A DNA stretch of 64,000 bases from Proteobacteria bacterium ST_bin12 (GCA_002083635.1 MSXP01000008.1:17930-81929), one strand, 5' to 3'; shown: positions 35,010 through 44,462, counted from the stretch's first letter. The notes: generated by a model from the letters alone, not told the origin. Made by a program: numbers and translations.

Positions 35010-36966
35010 AACCTGCCTCCATAATGTCACGGTTGCCGCCATAGGATTGATAGCCAAACGCTAAATGGCTATTTTCAGATAATTTGTAATTTAGGCTAAG
35101 CGTCTGTTTTGGGCGGCTTCTGCGCACATCTGGGCCAACTAAGCGCACCAACCTGCTGGCCGATATTGCAAAATTTTCACTTCCCCAACTAACCTTATTA
35201 TTCACGGTTAAATCTATAAATTCGTCATAAGATAGCAAACTTGCCTCTGGCAATATTTGCACTGAAAACCCTTTCTGGTTAAGCGTGCCTATGCCCTTAG
35301 TCATACTTAATTCTATTTGCGGCTTTAATTTCCACTCGGGTACTAAAATTTGCTCAGGCGTGTTTACAATATTTAGCGCTAAGCCGCTAAGCTTTTTAAA
35401 GCCCATTTTATATAGTGATTCACCACAGCAACCGTAGCCCACTTTGTTTTCTTGCGCAAATAAAAAATGGTCAAACGCAAGCCCATTATCAAAAGCCTGT
35501 ATATTTAACCTGCCCAATATAAAGCCATACGGCTTAGCCGCAGGCAAACCATTTGCTGTGGTGTTAAACACATCAAAGCCCAAGTTTAATCTGCCGATAC
35601 CATCGTAATCAGCCGCGCTAATTCGCATGGCCGATGGAGTACTGCTATTAAAAATTGGTACTTGTTGCGGGTTGTTTGATGGTTCCGTCAGCGTTTTGGC
35701 AGGCATCTCGCCTTCAATTTGTGCCAAATAATCATCGCGCATGGCCAGTAATTGGGGTGATTTTTTAAGCTTAAATGTAAAAAGCTCTGCCGCTTTTACA
35801 ATCCCCTCGCGTAAACTCGTCGTATGTTTTTCTGCTTCAAAGCCTTTAGGCAGTTCACCTTGTTCTAAAAAATCTCGCAAAATTTGGTACTCTTGCCAGT
35901 TAAGGGTGCTGGCAAGCTGTTTTAATTGTGTGCTGGGTAACGCTAGGTATTGCGATGGCTCAAACAGTAGCATATTCGATTTTGCATAAACTTCATTTTC
36001 GACCTGCATGTACGCAGGAAAATAATCAAAAAATACGCGCTTTTGGGTAGAAGATTCTGGCAATACGGCAGAAAAAATTGCCTGCAAGTACGTGTGACAA
36101 TTGGCTTTTAACAAGCTATAGGGCAATTTGGCGTATTTGCTTTCATAAGCCAGCAAACTCAGCATATAAATTTGCTCAGGCTGCATGTTGACACGATAAA
36201 TTTGATTGCCTGCTGCTTTTTGTTTACTACTGCTAGGAATAAAATTTTGCTTTACAGTGACGCGGCCATCACTAGAAAATGCGTTTAGCAGCATGAGCGC
36301 CTCGTTTTCTTGAAAGCGCTGTGCCAGCCGGCTGTTTTCAGATTGATATTGCCCAAAGCCAATATTAATCGACATGCTACCATTATTATAAAAGCGCTTG
36401 CCTTCAACTAATAAAGCCATGTGAAACAACGCTTGCCCAGTATCTTGCGGATCTAGCACTTTTACCAAGCTGGCTTGAAGATTCGCATCGATAGCTGGCA
36501 AGGCGATATTACAGGGCCGAAACGCCTCTGGCGCAATCAGCTTATTGTCTAAAGTTTGAGAAACAAATGCAAATCGCGCCGGGAATCTGCACCAAGGTGC
36601 TGCATCTGGCTCGCCAGCGTAAGGTAACGTGCCATGTAGATATTGCGCGACCAAATCAAACTCTTGCGCCAAGTTGGGCCTAATAGAGTTGCTTAAATAG
36701 TAATCAGCATTTTCAGGTAAAAAATTGGGGTTGTCTTGCAGCAACAAGCGTTGCCACATGGTTTGCTGGTTAGCGTTAAGCTGGCTGTAACTAGAAGGCG
36801 TTGCATGGGCGCTCTGCGTAAAGCCAAATAGCAACATGGCTAAACTGCAACAAAGCTTGACCTGAATTAAACCCCATTGAATAAAATGTGATTTTTGCAC
36901 GAATAAATTTTTGCTAAAAGGAATATAGCCAACATTGTGATTGCAAGCGTTAAACAAGCCCAGCAA
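34993..36966 (-). CDS. DUF4105-like outer-membrane-associated protein
   Basis: A 657-residue exported protein. A hydrophobic signal near residues 36-56 ends in SAHA, so the annotated first Met may be too early. The middle (YRVNMQPEQIYMLSLLAYE... with conserved LLKANCHTYL near 290) resembles DUF4105 (Lnb-type periplasmic) domains. The C-terminal third alternates hydrophobic and polar residues and ends in Phe (AGYVFAF), as outer-membrane barrels do. It belongs to a minus-strand envelope cluster. The function is unknown. Confidence 0.62.
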   Translation of the reverse strand: MLGLFNACNHNVGYIPFSKNLFVQKSHFIQWGLIQVKLCCSLAMLLFGFTQSAHATPSSYSQLNANQQTMWQRLLLQDNPNFLPENADYYLSNSIRPNLAQEFDLVAQYLHGTLPYAGEPDAAPWCRFPARFAFVSQTLDNKLIAPEAFRPCNIALPAIDANLQASLVKVLDPQDTGQALFHMALLVEGKRFYNNGSMSINIGFGQYQSENSRLAQRFQENEALMLLNAFSSDGRVTVKQNFIPSSSKQKAAGNQIYRVNMQPEQIYMLSLLAYESKYAKLPYSLLKANCHTYLQAIFSAVLPESSTQKRVFFDYFPAYMQVENEVYAKSNMLLFEPSQYLALPSTQLKQLASTLNWQEYQILRDFLEQGELPKGFEAEKHTTSLREGIVKAAELFTFKLKKSPQLLAMRDDYLAQIEGEMPAKTLTEPSNNPQQVPIFNSSTPSAMRISAADYDGIGRLNLGFDVFNTTANGLPAAKPYGFILGRLNIQAFDNGLAFDHFLFAQENKVGYGCCGESLYKMGFKKLSGLALNIVNTPEQILVPEWKLKPQIELSMTKGIGTLNQKGFSVQILPEASLLSYDEFIDLTVNNKVSWGSENFAISASRLVRLVGPDVRRSRPKQTLSLNYKLSENSHLAFGYQSYGGNRDIMEAGYVFAF

Positions 36967-37074
36967 TCCATTTTTTAAAGCAGCTGTTGGATTGGCTCGC
37001 CATGTTACGCGTCACAATGATGATTGTTGAAGGCGGACTGCATTCGAGCCCGCCTTTAGTTGCTCACTATATCC

Positions 37075-37548
37075 TTAAAGCAAAGGAGGACATGTTGGCG
37101 GGCAGATTGGTGGCGGTGGCGGTGGCGGTGGCGGTGGCGGTGGCGGTGGCGGTGGCGGTGGAACCGTGGTTGGCAGTTGAGTCACCACACCAGTTGTAGT
37201 CACTGAGTTCGTCGTTGCGCGCTGATTTATCAAGCTTGTTGCTGAGTCTTGAGTGAATGGGGCAATACAATTTGCTACACCTGAGCAAAATCCGCTATTC
37301 GTTTGGTTGTATTTGGTTCCTGTTAAGGTTGTTTCAATTACATCATAGGCCGGACTTACTTCAGATCCCGATGCCATGGTCGCCTTAGTGGTTACAGTAG
37401 TCTTGTACTCCGTTCCTTCTTGAGTAGTATGATCGAAAGTTCTTACGTCAACAACCTCTTCATAACTAAGTTGAGCATACGCTTGCTTCGCAGCGAACAT
37501 GGTAGTCAATAAAGCACTTAGCAACACCTTTTTAATCGTAATTTTCAT
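37075..37548 (-). CDS. Secreted protein with polyproline tail
   Basis: A 157-residue protein with a clear signal peptide (MKITIKKVLLSALLTTMFAAKQAYA, cleavage after AYA), a Thr-rich middle part with two Cys (FCSGVANC), and a run of about 18 Pro ending ICPPTCPPLL. The Pro run is encoded by a hexanucleotide repeat. AAGGA precedes the ATG, 14 nt behind the barrel gene. I recognise no domain. The Pro stretch resembles the linker of a surface protein whose anchor may have been lost. Confidence 0.6.
   Translation of the reverse strand: MKITIKKVLLSALLTTMFAAKQAYAQLSYEEVVDVRTFDHTTQEGTEYKTTVTTKATMASGSEVSPAYDVIETTLTGTKYNQTNSGFCSGVANCIAPFTQDSATSLINQRATTNSVTTTGVVTQLPTTVPPPPPPPPPPPPPPPPPPICPPTCPPLL
37109..37161. 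repeat. Hexanucleotide tandem repeat (GGTGGC)n
   Basis: Eight perfect GGTGGC units (37109-37156) plus a partial ninth. On the minus strand they encode Pro-Pro pairs at the end of the secreted protein. Because the unit is six bases, slippage changes protein length by two prolines without shifting the frame. Confidence 0.95.
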
Positions 37549-37562
37549 TTCGTATCCTTAGT

Positions 37563-38369
37563 TCAAAAGCGGTGGCTTAGGTTAATACCGACGCTGGTTT
37601 CATTTGCATAGCGTTTATCAAACACGCTGCCAATTGAAAAGCTGATATTGGTTTCTGGCCTGATAGCGTAATTTGCGCCAACGCCATAGCTAAAATAATC
37701 ATCATCGCTCGTGTTTTGAATAAATTCACGCGAGGCTTTTTGCCAATCTAAATGGACAAACGGCGTTAATTTATCAAGTTTGTAATCTAGCCTAGCGCCC
37801 AGCGTAATGTAGTTTAAGGTGCTATCGCTAGAACCTACCGCTTGGCCAGCGTTAGTAATAAAGCTATCGGTATTAGATGAAATATGCGTGTAACGCGCAT
37901 TAAAGGACGACATTAATTGCTGGCTTAGTGGTATATATTGCGTTAAACCTAGCGCTGCGGTGGTGTAATCGGCATCGGTGTCTAGCTGAGTGGTGGGAAA
38001 CTTGTTATTAATATCTAACCTACCATAACCAATGCTGGCGTTACCATATAAACCCCAAGCCAAGTTGCGCGTTACAAACGCACTAACGTTTGCCGTTTCA
38101 ATATCGCCATTGCCATTTAGCGTTTTGTAGCGAATATCGCTATCGGTGTAACTAATTGCGCCACCTAACCATGTTTTTTCATTCAGTTGCCTGCTAAGGC
38201 CCAAATTGCTTGTCCAAGATTAGTTATTATTTCTATTGCTTTGTAGCGTAAAGTTGCTGTTGCGATAGTTTAAACCTGTTGAAATGGTCCACGGTTTATC
38301 ATCGGCAAACACATTGCTGACCGCTACGCTTAACAGTAACGACGCCAAGTGAGTTAGCTTAATTGACAT
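37563..38369 (-). pseudogene. Outer-membrane beta-barrel gene with a nonsense codon
   Basis: From the ATG at 38369 the frame encodes a signal peptide (MSIKLTHLASLLLSVAVSNV then FA) and the first barrel strands up to residue 49, then meets TAA at 38220-38222 (codon 50). The same frame then continues unbroken for about 218 codons with autotransporter-like beta-barrel strands and the expected terminal Phe (LSHRF). A single base change would restore it. The downstream part can only start at a TTG without signal peptide, so it is most likely inactive. Sequencing error and stop readthrough are the alternatives. Confidence 0.75.
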
Positions 38370-38658
38370 GCTGGATTTTCCCCTTTAATGGTAATGATGC
38401 AGTGCTTGCTTGCGGCTTGCATAACAGCTTTGCTCTTTTACCATTAAGATTTTAAACGATTGTAAATTATGGTGTAAATACATTTCGCAAATTCACATGT
38501 TTTGATTTGCTTTTTACTGTCATTCAGTTTCTAAATGCTGCGCTTTTGATATTTAGGCTAAATAGCTATAAAACGTTGTTAAGAATTTAAGTAAAAAGTC
38601 TTTTTGCTAGCCAATTACTGCTTTGCGCGCGATTTCTAAAGTAATTATTTCTTAACCC
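38370..38658. other. Leader region of the barrel gene; otherwise empty
   Basis: An AT-rich gap between gyrB and the barrel pseudogene. It should hold the barrel gene's promoter, but I see no convincing -35/-10 pair, no small ORF with a ribosome-binding site and no repeat. Confidence 0.4.
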
Positions 38659-38690
38659 AAAAAAAACCCAGAAATTCTGGGCTTTTTTAA
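38659..38690 (-). terminator. Intrinsic terminator of gyrB
   Basis: CCCAG and CTGGG with a 5-nt loop, bordered by eight A on one side and six T on the other, so it can stop transcription in both directions. It lies 23 nt behind the gyrB stop. Confidence 0.88.
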
Positions 38691-38712
38691 GTGGTTACTT
38701 TATTAACAGATG

Positions 38713-41130
38713 TTAAATATCTAAATTACCTGCACGCAGTGCATTATTTTCAATAAATGCGCGCCTTGGTTCTACGTTATCGCCCATTAGTGTGGTGAAA
38801 ATTTCGTCCGCTGCAATCGCATCATCAATTTGCACTTTTAATAAACGGCGCACCGCTGGATCCATGGTGGTTTCCCAAAGCTGCTCTGGGTTCATTTCGC
38901 CCAAACCTTTATAACGCTGAATATTTAAGGTATTTTTAGCCTCTCCCAACAACCAATCTAAGGCTTGTTTAAAGGTGCTCACAGTTTGTTCTTTATCATT
39001 GCGTTTGATGGTTGCGCCAGCACCAACTAAGCCTTGCAACAGACTAGATACTTTATTAATTTGACGGTAATCGCCGCTACTTAAAAACTCCGCATCAATC
39101 ACACAACATTGCAAATTGCCATGTACGTATTTGTTGACTTCTAAGCGATAGCTATTGGTTTCAGCATCAAAACCTACAATGACCTCAGAGCCGATTGCGC
39201 CTAAAATCGGGCGTAATTGTTCAGCTACTTTATTAGCATTGGCTTCATCACTTAAGTTAATATCGCCAACATCTTGAATGGCGCGCAATACACTTTCGTC
39301 ATACAACGCAGCTATACGGCGAATCACCGCCTCAGTTAACACCATTTGCTTGGCGATTTCTGATAGTGGCTCGCCTGTTAAAATACCTGCGCTGGTTTTG
39401 GTATCTAATTCCGCGCCTTTTAAAGCTGAATTCAACAAATATATATCCAACTCTTGCTGATCTTTTAGATAGCGCTCGTCTTTGCCTTGTTTCACTTTAT
39501 ACAAAGGTGGTTGCGCAATATAAATATGGCCACGCTCTACCAGCTCCGTCATTTGACGGTAGAAGAATGTCAGCAATAAAGTACGAATATGCGCACCATC
39601 CACGTCGGCGTCGGTCATGATGATAATGCGGTGATAGCGCAATTTTTCGACGTTAAAATCGGCTTTACCAATGCTAGTGCCTAGCGCGGTAATGAGTGTG
39701 GCAATTTCTTGTGAGCCTAATAACTTATCAAAACGCGCCTTTTCTACGTTTAAAATCTTACCTTTAAGCGGCAAAATTGCTTGATTTTTACGATCACGGC
39801 CTTGTTTGGCTGAACCGCCCGCAGAGTCACCCTCGACTAGATACAATTCGCATTTTGATGGGTCACGTTCTTGGCAATCAGCTAACTTTCCTGGCAGGCC
39901 CATGGTATCCATCACGCCTTTACGGCGCGTAATTTCGCGTGCTTTACGCGCAGCTTCGCGTGCGCGAGCAGCATCTACAATCTTGCCACAGATGATTTTT
40001 GCACCAGCTGGATTTTCAGCTAAAAATTCGGTTAACTTAGCGGATACCACTTCTGAAACCACTGGTTGTACTTCGCTAGAAACCAATTTATCCTTAGTTT
40101 GTGATGAGAATTTTGGGTCTGGCACTTTAACCGATAGCACACAAGTAATACCCTCACGCATATCGTCGCCTGTGGTTTCTACTTTGGCTTTTTTAGCCAT
40201 TTCTGATTGCTCAATATACTGATTCAAAGTGCGTGTCATGGCTGTGCGCAAGCCTGTTAAGTGCGTGCCACCATCGCGTTGTGGAATGTTATTAGTAAAG
40301 CATTGCACGGTTTCCGAGTAGCTATCGTTCCATTGCATCGCTACTTCAATGGTCATACCGTCTTTTTCGCCGCTGGCATAAAAAGTCTTAGGATGCAGCA
40401 CCGTTTTGCTGCGATTAATATATTCTACAAAGCCTTTAATGCCGCCTGCATGGGCAAAATTTTCAGATTTTCCTGTGCGTTGGTCAATTAATTCAATTTT
40501 AACGCCGTAATTTAAAAACGATAATTCACGTATGCGTTTGGCTAAAATTTCAAAGTGGTATTCCACCAAAACAAAGGTTTCTACAGAAGCCAAAAAGTGC
40601 ACCTCTGTGCCTTTTTTGTCGGTTTTACCTGTTAAGGCAAGTGGTGCTACTGGCACGCCGCGTTGGAATTCCATTTGGTGTACTTTGCCATTTCGATAAA
40701 TTTTTAAACGTAACCAATCGGATAAAGCATTTACTACAGAAACGCCAACACCATGCAAACCGCCTGAGACTTTGTAAGAATTTTGGTCAAACTTACCACC
40801 AGCATGTAATTCGGTCATCACTATTTCTGCGGCTGAGCGTTGCGGGTCGTGCTTATCATCTGTTTTGATATCAGTTGGAATACCACGGCCGTTATCAGAG
40901 ATACTAATACTATTATCTGGATGAATAATCACTTTAATATCATCACAATGGCCAGCCAATGCTTCATCAATAGCGTTATCCAATACCTCAAACACCATAT
41001 GATGCAAACCAGATCCATCGGAGGTATCGCCGATATACATGCCTGGACGCTTACGCACTGCGTCTAAGCCTTCTAAAATCTTAATGCTGTCTGAGTTGTA
41101 TTCTGGTTGTGCTTTTGGGGTATTAGCCAT
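38713..41130 (-). CDS. gyrB: DNA gyrase subunit B
   Basis: ATPase subunit of gyrase, which introduces negative supercoils. It has 805 residues. The GHKL ATP-binding part starts SIKILEGLDAVRKRPGMYIGD (here from residue 17, given by its first residues) and includes GLHGVGVSVVNAL. The TOPRIM metal motif EGDSAGGSAKQGRDR and the C-terminal QRYKGLGEMNPEQL are intact. It is the last gene of the dnaA-dnaN-gyrB run, the classical origin order. Confidence 0.98.
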   Translation of the reverse strand: MANTPKAQPEYNSDSIKILEGLDAVRKRPGMYIGDTSDGSGLHHMVFEVLDNAIDEALAGHCDDIKVIIHPDNSISISDNGRGIPTDIKTDDKHDPQRSAAEIVMTELHAGGKFDQNSYKVSGGLHGVGVSVVNALSDWLRLKIYRNGKVHQMEFQRGVPVAPLALTGKTDKKGTEVHFLASVETFVLVEYHFEILAKRIRELSFLNYGVKIELIDQRTGKSENFAHAGGIKGFVEYINRSKTVLHPKTFYASGEKDGMTIEVAMQWNDSYSETVQCFTNNIPQRDGGTHLTGLRTAMTRTLNQYIEQSEMAKKAKVETTGDDMREGITCVLSVKVPDPKFSSQTKDKLVSSEVQPVVSEVVSAKLTEFLAENPAGAKIICGKIVDAARAREAARKAREITRRKGVMDTMGLPGKLADCQERDPSKCELYLVEGDSAGGSAKQGRDRKNQAILPLKGKILNVEKARFDKLLGSQEIATLITALGTSIGKADFNVEKLRYHRIIIMTDADVDGAHIRTLLLTFFYRQMTELVERGHIYIAQPPLYKVKQGKDERYLKDQQELDIYLLNSALKGAELDTKTSAGILTGEPLSEIAKQMVLTEAVIRRIAALYDESVLRAIQDVGDINLSDEANANKVAEQLRPILGAIGSEVIVGFDAETNSYRLEVNKYVHGNLQCCVIDAEFLSSGDYRQINKVSSLLQGLVGAGATIKRNDKEQTVSTFKQALDWLLGEAKNTLNIQRYKGLGEMNPEQLWETTMDPAVRRLLKVQIDDAIAADEIFTTLMGDNVEPRRAFIENNALRAGNLDI

Positions 41131-41176
41131 ACTATTTTCTTTGCTCTGAATAAATGGGTTTGCTACTTGTTAAGCT

Positions 41177-41192
41177 TGTTTCACGTGAAACA
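41177..41192. other. parS site 1 (perfect)
   Basis: TGTTTCACGTGAAACA, a 16-of-16 match to the conserved bacterial parS palindrome bound by ParB. It lies in the gyrB-dnaN gap. The ParA/ParB genes are 10 kb away on the other side of the origin. Confidence 0.93.
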
Positions 41193-41199
41193 CGTATTT

Positions 41200-42303
41200 T
41201 TAAATGCGCATTGGCATCACCACATATTTGTAGTTTTGATCATTAGGTACCGTAATTAAACAGCTGCTATTGGCATCCGCAAACGAAAATTGAATATTTT
41301 CATCTGCCACATTATTTAATACATCAATTAAATACGTCACATTAAAGCCAATATCCAAACTATCTTGATTGTATTCAATTTCTAGCTCTTCTTCCGCTTC
41401 TTCTTGCTCTGTATTAGTGCTGATTAATTTAAGGTTATTATTACTTAATACCATACGAATACCGCGATATTTTTCGTTAGATAAAATTGAGGCGCGTTGC
41501 ATGGCAGTTAAGACGCCTAATCGATTCACACTAAAGGTATTTTGATGATTTGTTGGAATCACTCGATGATAATCGGGGAATTTGCCATCTATTACTTTTG
41601 AGATTAAACGAATATCGCTAAACGTAAAGTTAACCTGGCCTGCATTAATTTCAATCGCTACTTCTTCTTCAGAATCATTTAACAACTTAATCAGTTCTAT
41701 TACCGTTTTTCTTGGGATAATGACATCTGTTTTATCGTATTGCTGATTTAATTTAGCTGATGTAAAGCTCAAGCGATGGCCATCTGTGCCTACAATATTT
41801 AAATTATCTTGATTCACTTCTAATAGTAAACCATTTAAATAATAGCGAATATCTTGCTGCGCCATCGCAAATTCTACTTGCTTAAACAATTTCTTTAAGG
41901 CTAATTGACTAATTGTAATACTGGTTCCTATGCCGCTTGCTTTAGTCATGACAGGGTAATCAGCCGCTGGCAATGTTTGCAAATTAAAGCGGCTTTTACC
42001 TGCTTTTACCGTCATCCGGCTTTCATTGGTTACCATATCTATATCCGCTGCGTCTGGTAAAGAGCGGCAAATATCTAAGAATTTTTTAGCAGATATTGTG
42101 GTTGATAGCTCACCATTAAAACTATTGGCCACTGTTAATGAAATCTGCATTTCCAAATCTGTAGCGGTGAGTTGAATTTGATTATTTTTCGCTTCTAGTA
42201 ACAAATTAGACAATATTGGCAAGGTATGACGACGCTCTACTATACTAGTTACATTCATCAATGGTTTTAATAATGTTTCGCGATTTATTTTAATTTGCAT
42301 CAT
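41200..42303 (-). CDS. dnaN: DNA polymerase III sliding clamp (beta subunit)
   Basis: Ring clamp that tethers polymerase III to DNA. It has 367 residues with the start IKINRETLLKPLMNV, an ATDLEMQI segment near residue 57 and the C-terminal VMPMRI that forms the partner-binding region. GAGG lies a few bases before the tandem ATG-ATG start. It is downstream of dnaA and upstream of gyrB. Confidence 0.97.
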   Translation of the reverse strand: MMQIKINRETLLKPLMNVTSIVERRHTLPILSNLLLEAKNNQIQLTATDLEMQISLTVANSFNGELSTTISAKKFLDICRSLPDAADIDMVTNESRMTVKAGKSRFNLQTLPAADYPVMTKASGIGTSITISQLALKKLFKQVEFAMAQQDIRYYLNGLLLEVNQDNLNIVGTDGHRLSFTSAKLNQQYDKTDVIIPRKTVIELIKLLNDSEEEVAIEINAGQVNFTFSDIRLISKVIDGKFPDYHRVIPTNHQNTFSVNRLGVLTAMQRASILSNEKYRGIRMVLSNNNLKLISTNTEQEEAEEELEIEYNQDSLDIGFNVTYLIDVLNNVADENIQFSFADANSSCLITVPNDQNYKYVVMPMRI

Positions 42304-42590
42304 TCAATATCCTCAATTTAACGCTTGGTTTTCTGTTTATTCAAATACATTATTTTTTATTTAAAAAGTAATATAAAAAATAATAGTAATAATAATGCTG
42401 GTTTTTTCTGTGTGTAACTAAAATACTTAATTAAAATCAAACACTTATTTAAGCATTAGGCCTGTTTAAAACGGTAACTATTTCTGTGTACTAATTGTGG
42501 ATGAAATAAGCGTCATAGCAAATATGCGTTTTACACTCATTTTATCCACAATCTAAAAGCATATTTATCCACAAAATTTAAATACTAATT
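42304..42590. other. Candidate oriC: DnaA boxes and AT-rich stretch between dnaA and dnaN
   Basis: Two perfect DnaA boxes TTATCCACA (42542-42550 and 42565-42573) and one 8-of-9 box on the other strand (42496-42504) lie next to the dnaA stop. A very AT-rich tract follows at 42350-42400 with TAATAGTAATAATAAT (42381-42396), which resembles a DnaA-trio / unwinding element. Boxes plus unwinding tract make this the better oriC candidate of the two gaps around dnaA. Confidence 0.6.
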
Positions 42591-44063
42591 TTAATCCCTA
42601 ATCACTTGTATTAAAAACCCTAAATCACGCGCAATGGTTTGATCATTCAAACGTAATTGTTCAATTTCCGCACATGCATGCATCACGGTAGTGTGATGGC
42701 GGCTACCAAACGCCTCACCTATCTCAGGGAAGCTATGATTGGTTAACTCACGCGCTAGGCTCATGGCTACTTGCCTTGGCCGTGCAAAATTACGCGAGCG
42801 CTTTTTGCTATACATCTCACCAACTTTGATTTTGTAATAATCGGCAACCGTTTTTTGAATATTCTCAATGGTAATTTGTCTGCCGCGCACCGCAATCAAA
42901 TCGCGCAATGCATCTTTTGCTAAATGCACATCAATAGCATGGCCTGTAAAATTTGCCATGGCGACAATCCGATTTAATGCGCCTTCTAATTCACGCACGC
43001 TAGAACGAATTTGTTTTGCCACAAAAAAAGCCACGTCTTCAGTGATATGGATTTTCGATTCTTCAGCTTTTTTTAATAAAATAGCTACGCGCATTTCTAG
43101 TTCGGGTGGCTCTACCGCAACCGTTAATCCCCAACTAAAACGCGTACGCAAACGTTCATCGACATCGACAATCTCTTTAGGGTAAGTGTCGCAAGTGATG
43201 ACAATTTGTTTTTTCTCTTCAATTAAAGTGTTAAATGCATAAAAAAACTCTTCCTGCGTACGGTTCTTTTTAGAAAAAAACTGAATATCGTCAATTAACA
43301 ATAAATCTAGCGAGTGATATTGACGTTTAAAATCGTCAAACGCCTTATTTTCATAAGCTTTTACCACATCAGAAACATAACGCTCCGCATGCAAATATCT
43401 AATATTGGCATCTGGCTTTTGTTGCTTTAATTGATTACCAATCGCCTGTAATAAATGCGTTTTACCTAACCCCACGCCACCATAAATAAACAATGGATTA
43501 TAAGATTGGCCAGGATTATCAGCGACTTGAATAGCCGCCGCGCGTGCAAGTTGGTTAGCACGACCAGTTACATAGTTATCAAAATTAAAACTAGAGTTTA
43601 AACCTGACGACCTCTCACTGACTCGGCGATTAGCTGGCATTTTGGCCATACTATCTTTAATCTGATTAGCCTTGCTTATCTTTGCACTGCTAGCATTTAC
43701 TGAGTTTGCTGCGTCAGCAGAAACTATGTTGCGCGTATTAACTGTTAATTGATTAAGTGGCGCTTTTTTTGTATTTGTTTGGTTAGCGTTAGTTTCTTGA
43801 TGACTAGTCTTATTTTGGCTAATGCACAATTCAATCGTTGTATTGTCAGGTAGTAATTCAGCGGCAATTGTTTCAATTCTATTTAAAAAACGGTCTTTTA
43901 CCCACTGTTGTACAAATTTATTCGGCGCTAGTAAACGTATGGAAAGATTGCCTTGCTCGGTTTGTACAAACTCAGTTTGCAGTGGTTTTATCCAGGTATT
44001 GAATTGTTGAGTAGACAGCTCTTGTTCAAAGCGACTAAGGCATGTAGGCCAAAAATTATTCAT
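42591..44063 (-). CDS. dnaA: Chromosomal replication initiator DnaA
   Basis: AAA+ initiator that binds DnaA boxes and melts oriC. It has 490 residues with an N-terminal DnaB-contact domain (FWPTCLSRFEQELSTQQFN), a Gln/Asn-rich linker, Walker A GGVGLGKTHLL, Walker B LLLIDDIQFF, and the C-terminal box-binding signature FGSRHHTTVMHAC. It heads the leftward dnaA-dnaN-gyrB run and is divergent from rpmH. Confidence 0.98.
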   Translation of the reverse strand: MNNFWPTCLSRFEQELSTQQFNTWIKPLQTEFVQTEQGNLSIRLLAPNKFVQQWVKDRFLNRIETIAAELLPDNTTIELCISQNKTSHQETNANQTNTKKAPLNQLTVNTRNIVSADAANSVNASSAKISKANQIKDSMAKMPANRRVSERSSGLNSSFNFDNYVTGRANQLARAAAIQVADNPGQSYNPLFIYGGVGLGKTHLLQAIGNQLKQQKPDANIRYLHAERYVSDVVKAYENKAFDDFKRQYHSLDLLLIDDIQFFSKKNRTQEEFFYAFNTLIEEKKQIVITCDTYPKEIVDVDERLRTRFSWGLTVAVEPPELEMRVAILLKKAEESKIHITEDVAFFVAKQIRSSVRELEGALNRIVAMANFTGHAIDVHLAKDALRDLIAVRGRQITIENIQKTVADYYKIKVGEMYSKKRSRNFARPRQVAMSLARELTNHSFPEIGEAFGSRHHTTVMHACAEIEQLRLNDQTIARDLGFLIQVIRD

Positions 44064-44327
44064 CTATTACCCAAAACCTCAAGCTTTATTGTTATCGTAT
44101 TCATAGTATTAAAGTAAGCTTGCATAGACACAACTCGCCACATGTAAATATCGCCAAAAGCTATCAATGGGCGAAAAACTAATTGATTATCTTTCCTATT
44201 CTAGCTGGTTTAACCACACTTATCCACAGGCAATTTAACCCATCATTAAACTAAATATTCATTGACAAAACACCCAGTAATCGTGTTTAATGGTGGGCTT
44301 TGTAGCATTCGCTCGATGGAGAATTAA
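44064..44327. promoter_or_regulatory. dnaA-rpmH divergent region with paired DnaA boxes
   Basis: A perfect DnaA box TTATCCACA (44220-44228) adjoins an 8-of-9 box TTAACCACA (44210-44218), one base apart. They are suited to autoregulation of dnaA, and this gap is a second possible part of the origin. The rest is ordinary AT-rich promoter DNA. Confidence 0.55.
44262..44291 (+). promoter_or_regulatory. Sigma-70 promoter of rpmH-rnpA
   Basis: A perfect TTGACA -35 (44262-44267) and TTTAAT -10 (44286-44291) with an 18-nt spacer, 36 nt before the rpmH start. A strong promoter is expected for a ribosomal protein gene. Confidence 0.75.
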
Positions 44328-44462
44328 ATGAAACGTACCTATCAACCTTCTAAAACACGTCGTGCACGTACACACGGCTTTTTAGTGCGCATGAAAACTA
44401 AAGGCGGCCGCGCGGTTATTGCAGCGCGTCGTGCTAAAGGTCGTTCGCGCTTAGGTCTTTAA
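44328..44462 (+). CDS. rpmH: Ribosomal protein L34
   Basis: A 44-residue, Arg/Lys-rich protein of the large ribosomal subunit. It begins MKRTYQPSKTRRARTHGF and ends KGRSRLGL, as nearly all bacterial L34 proteins do. A GGAG site precedes the ATG. It is the first gene of the rpmH-rnpA-yidD-yidC-mnmE series and is divergent from dnaA. Confidence 0.98.
   Translation: MKRTYQPSKTRRARTHGFLVRMKTKGGRAVIAARRAKGRSRLGL

Noticed and set aside
37109..37161. Possible CRISPR-like repeat
   Set aside because: The repeat is a contiguous 6-bp tandem without spacers, and no cas genes are present.
36987..37199. Plus-strand frame with an Ala-Val repeat
   Set aside because: It is the reverse reading of the GGTGGC repeat; the minus-strand frame has a signal peptide and a ribosome-binding site and is the credible gene.
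32001..38369. Genomic island or mobile element
   Set aside because: Gene loss and a probable insertion are visible, but there is no integrase, transposase, tRNA attachment site or terminal inverted repeat, so I do not call a mobile element.
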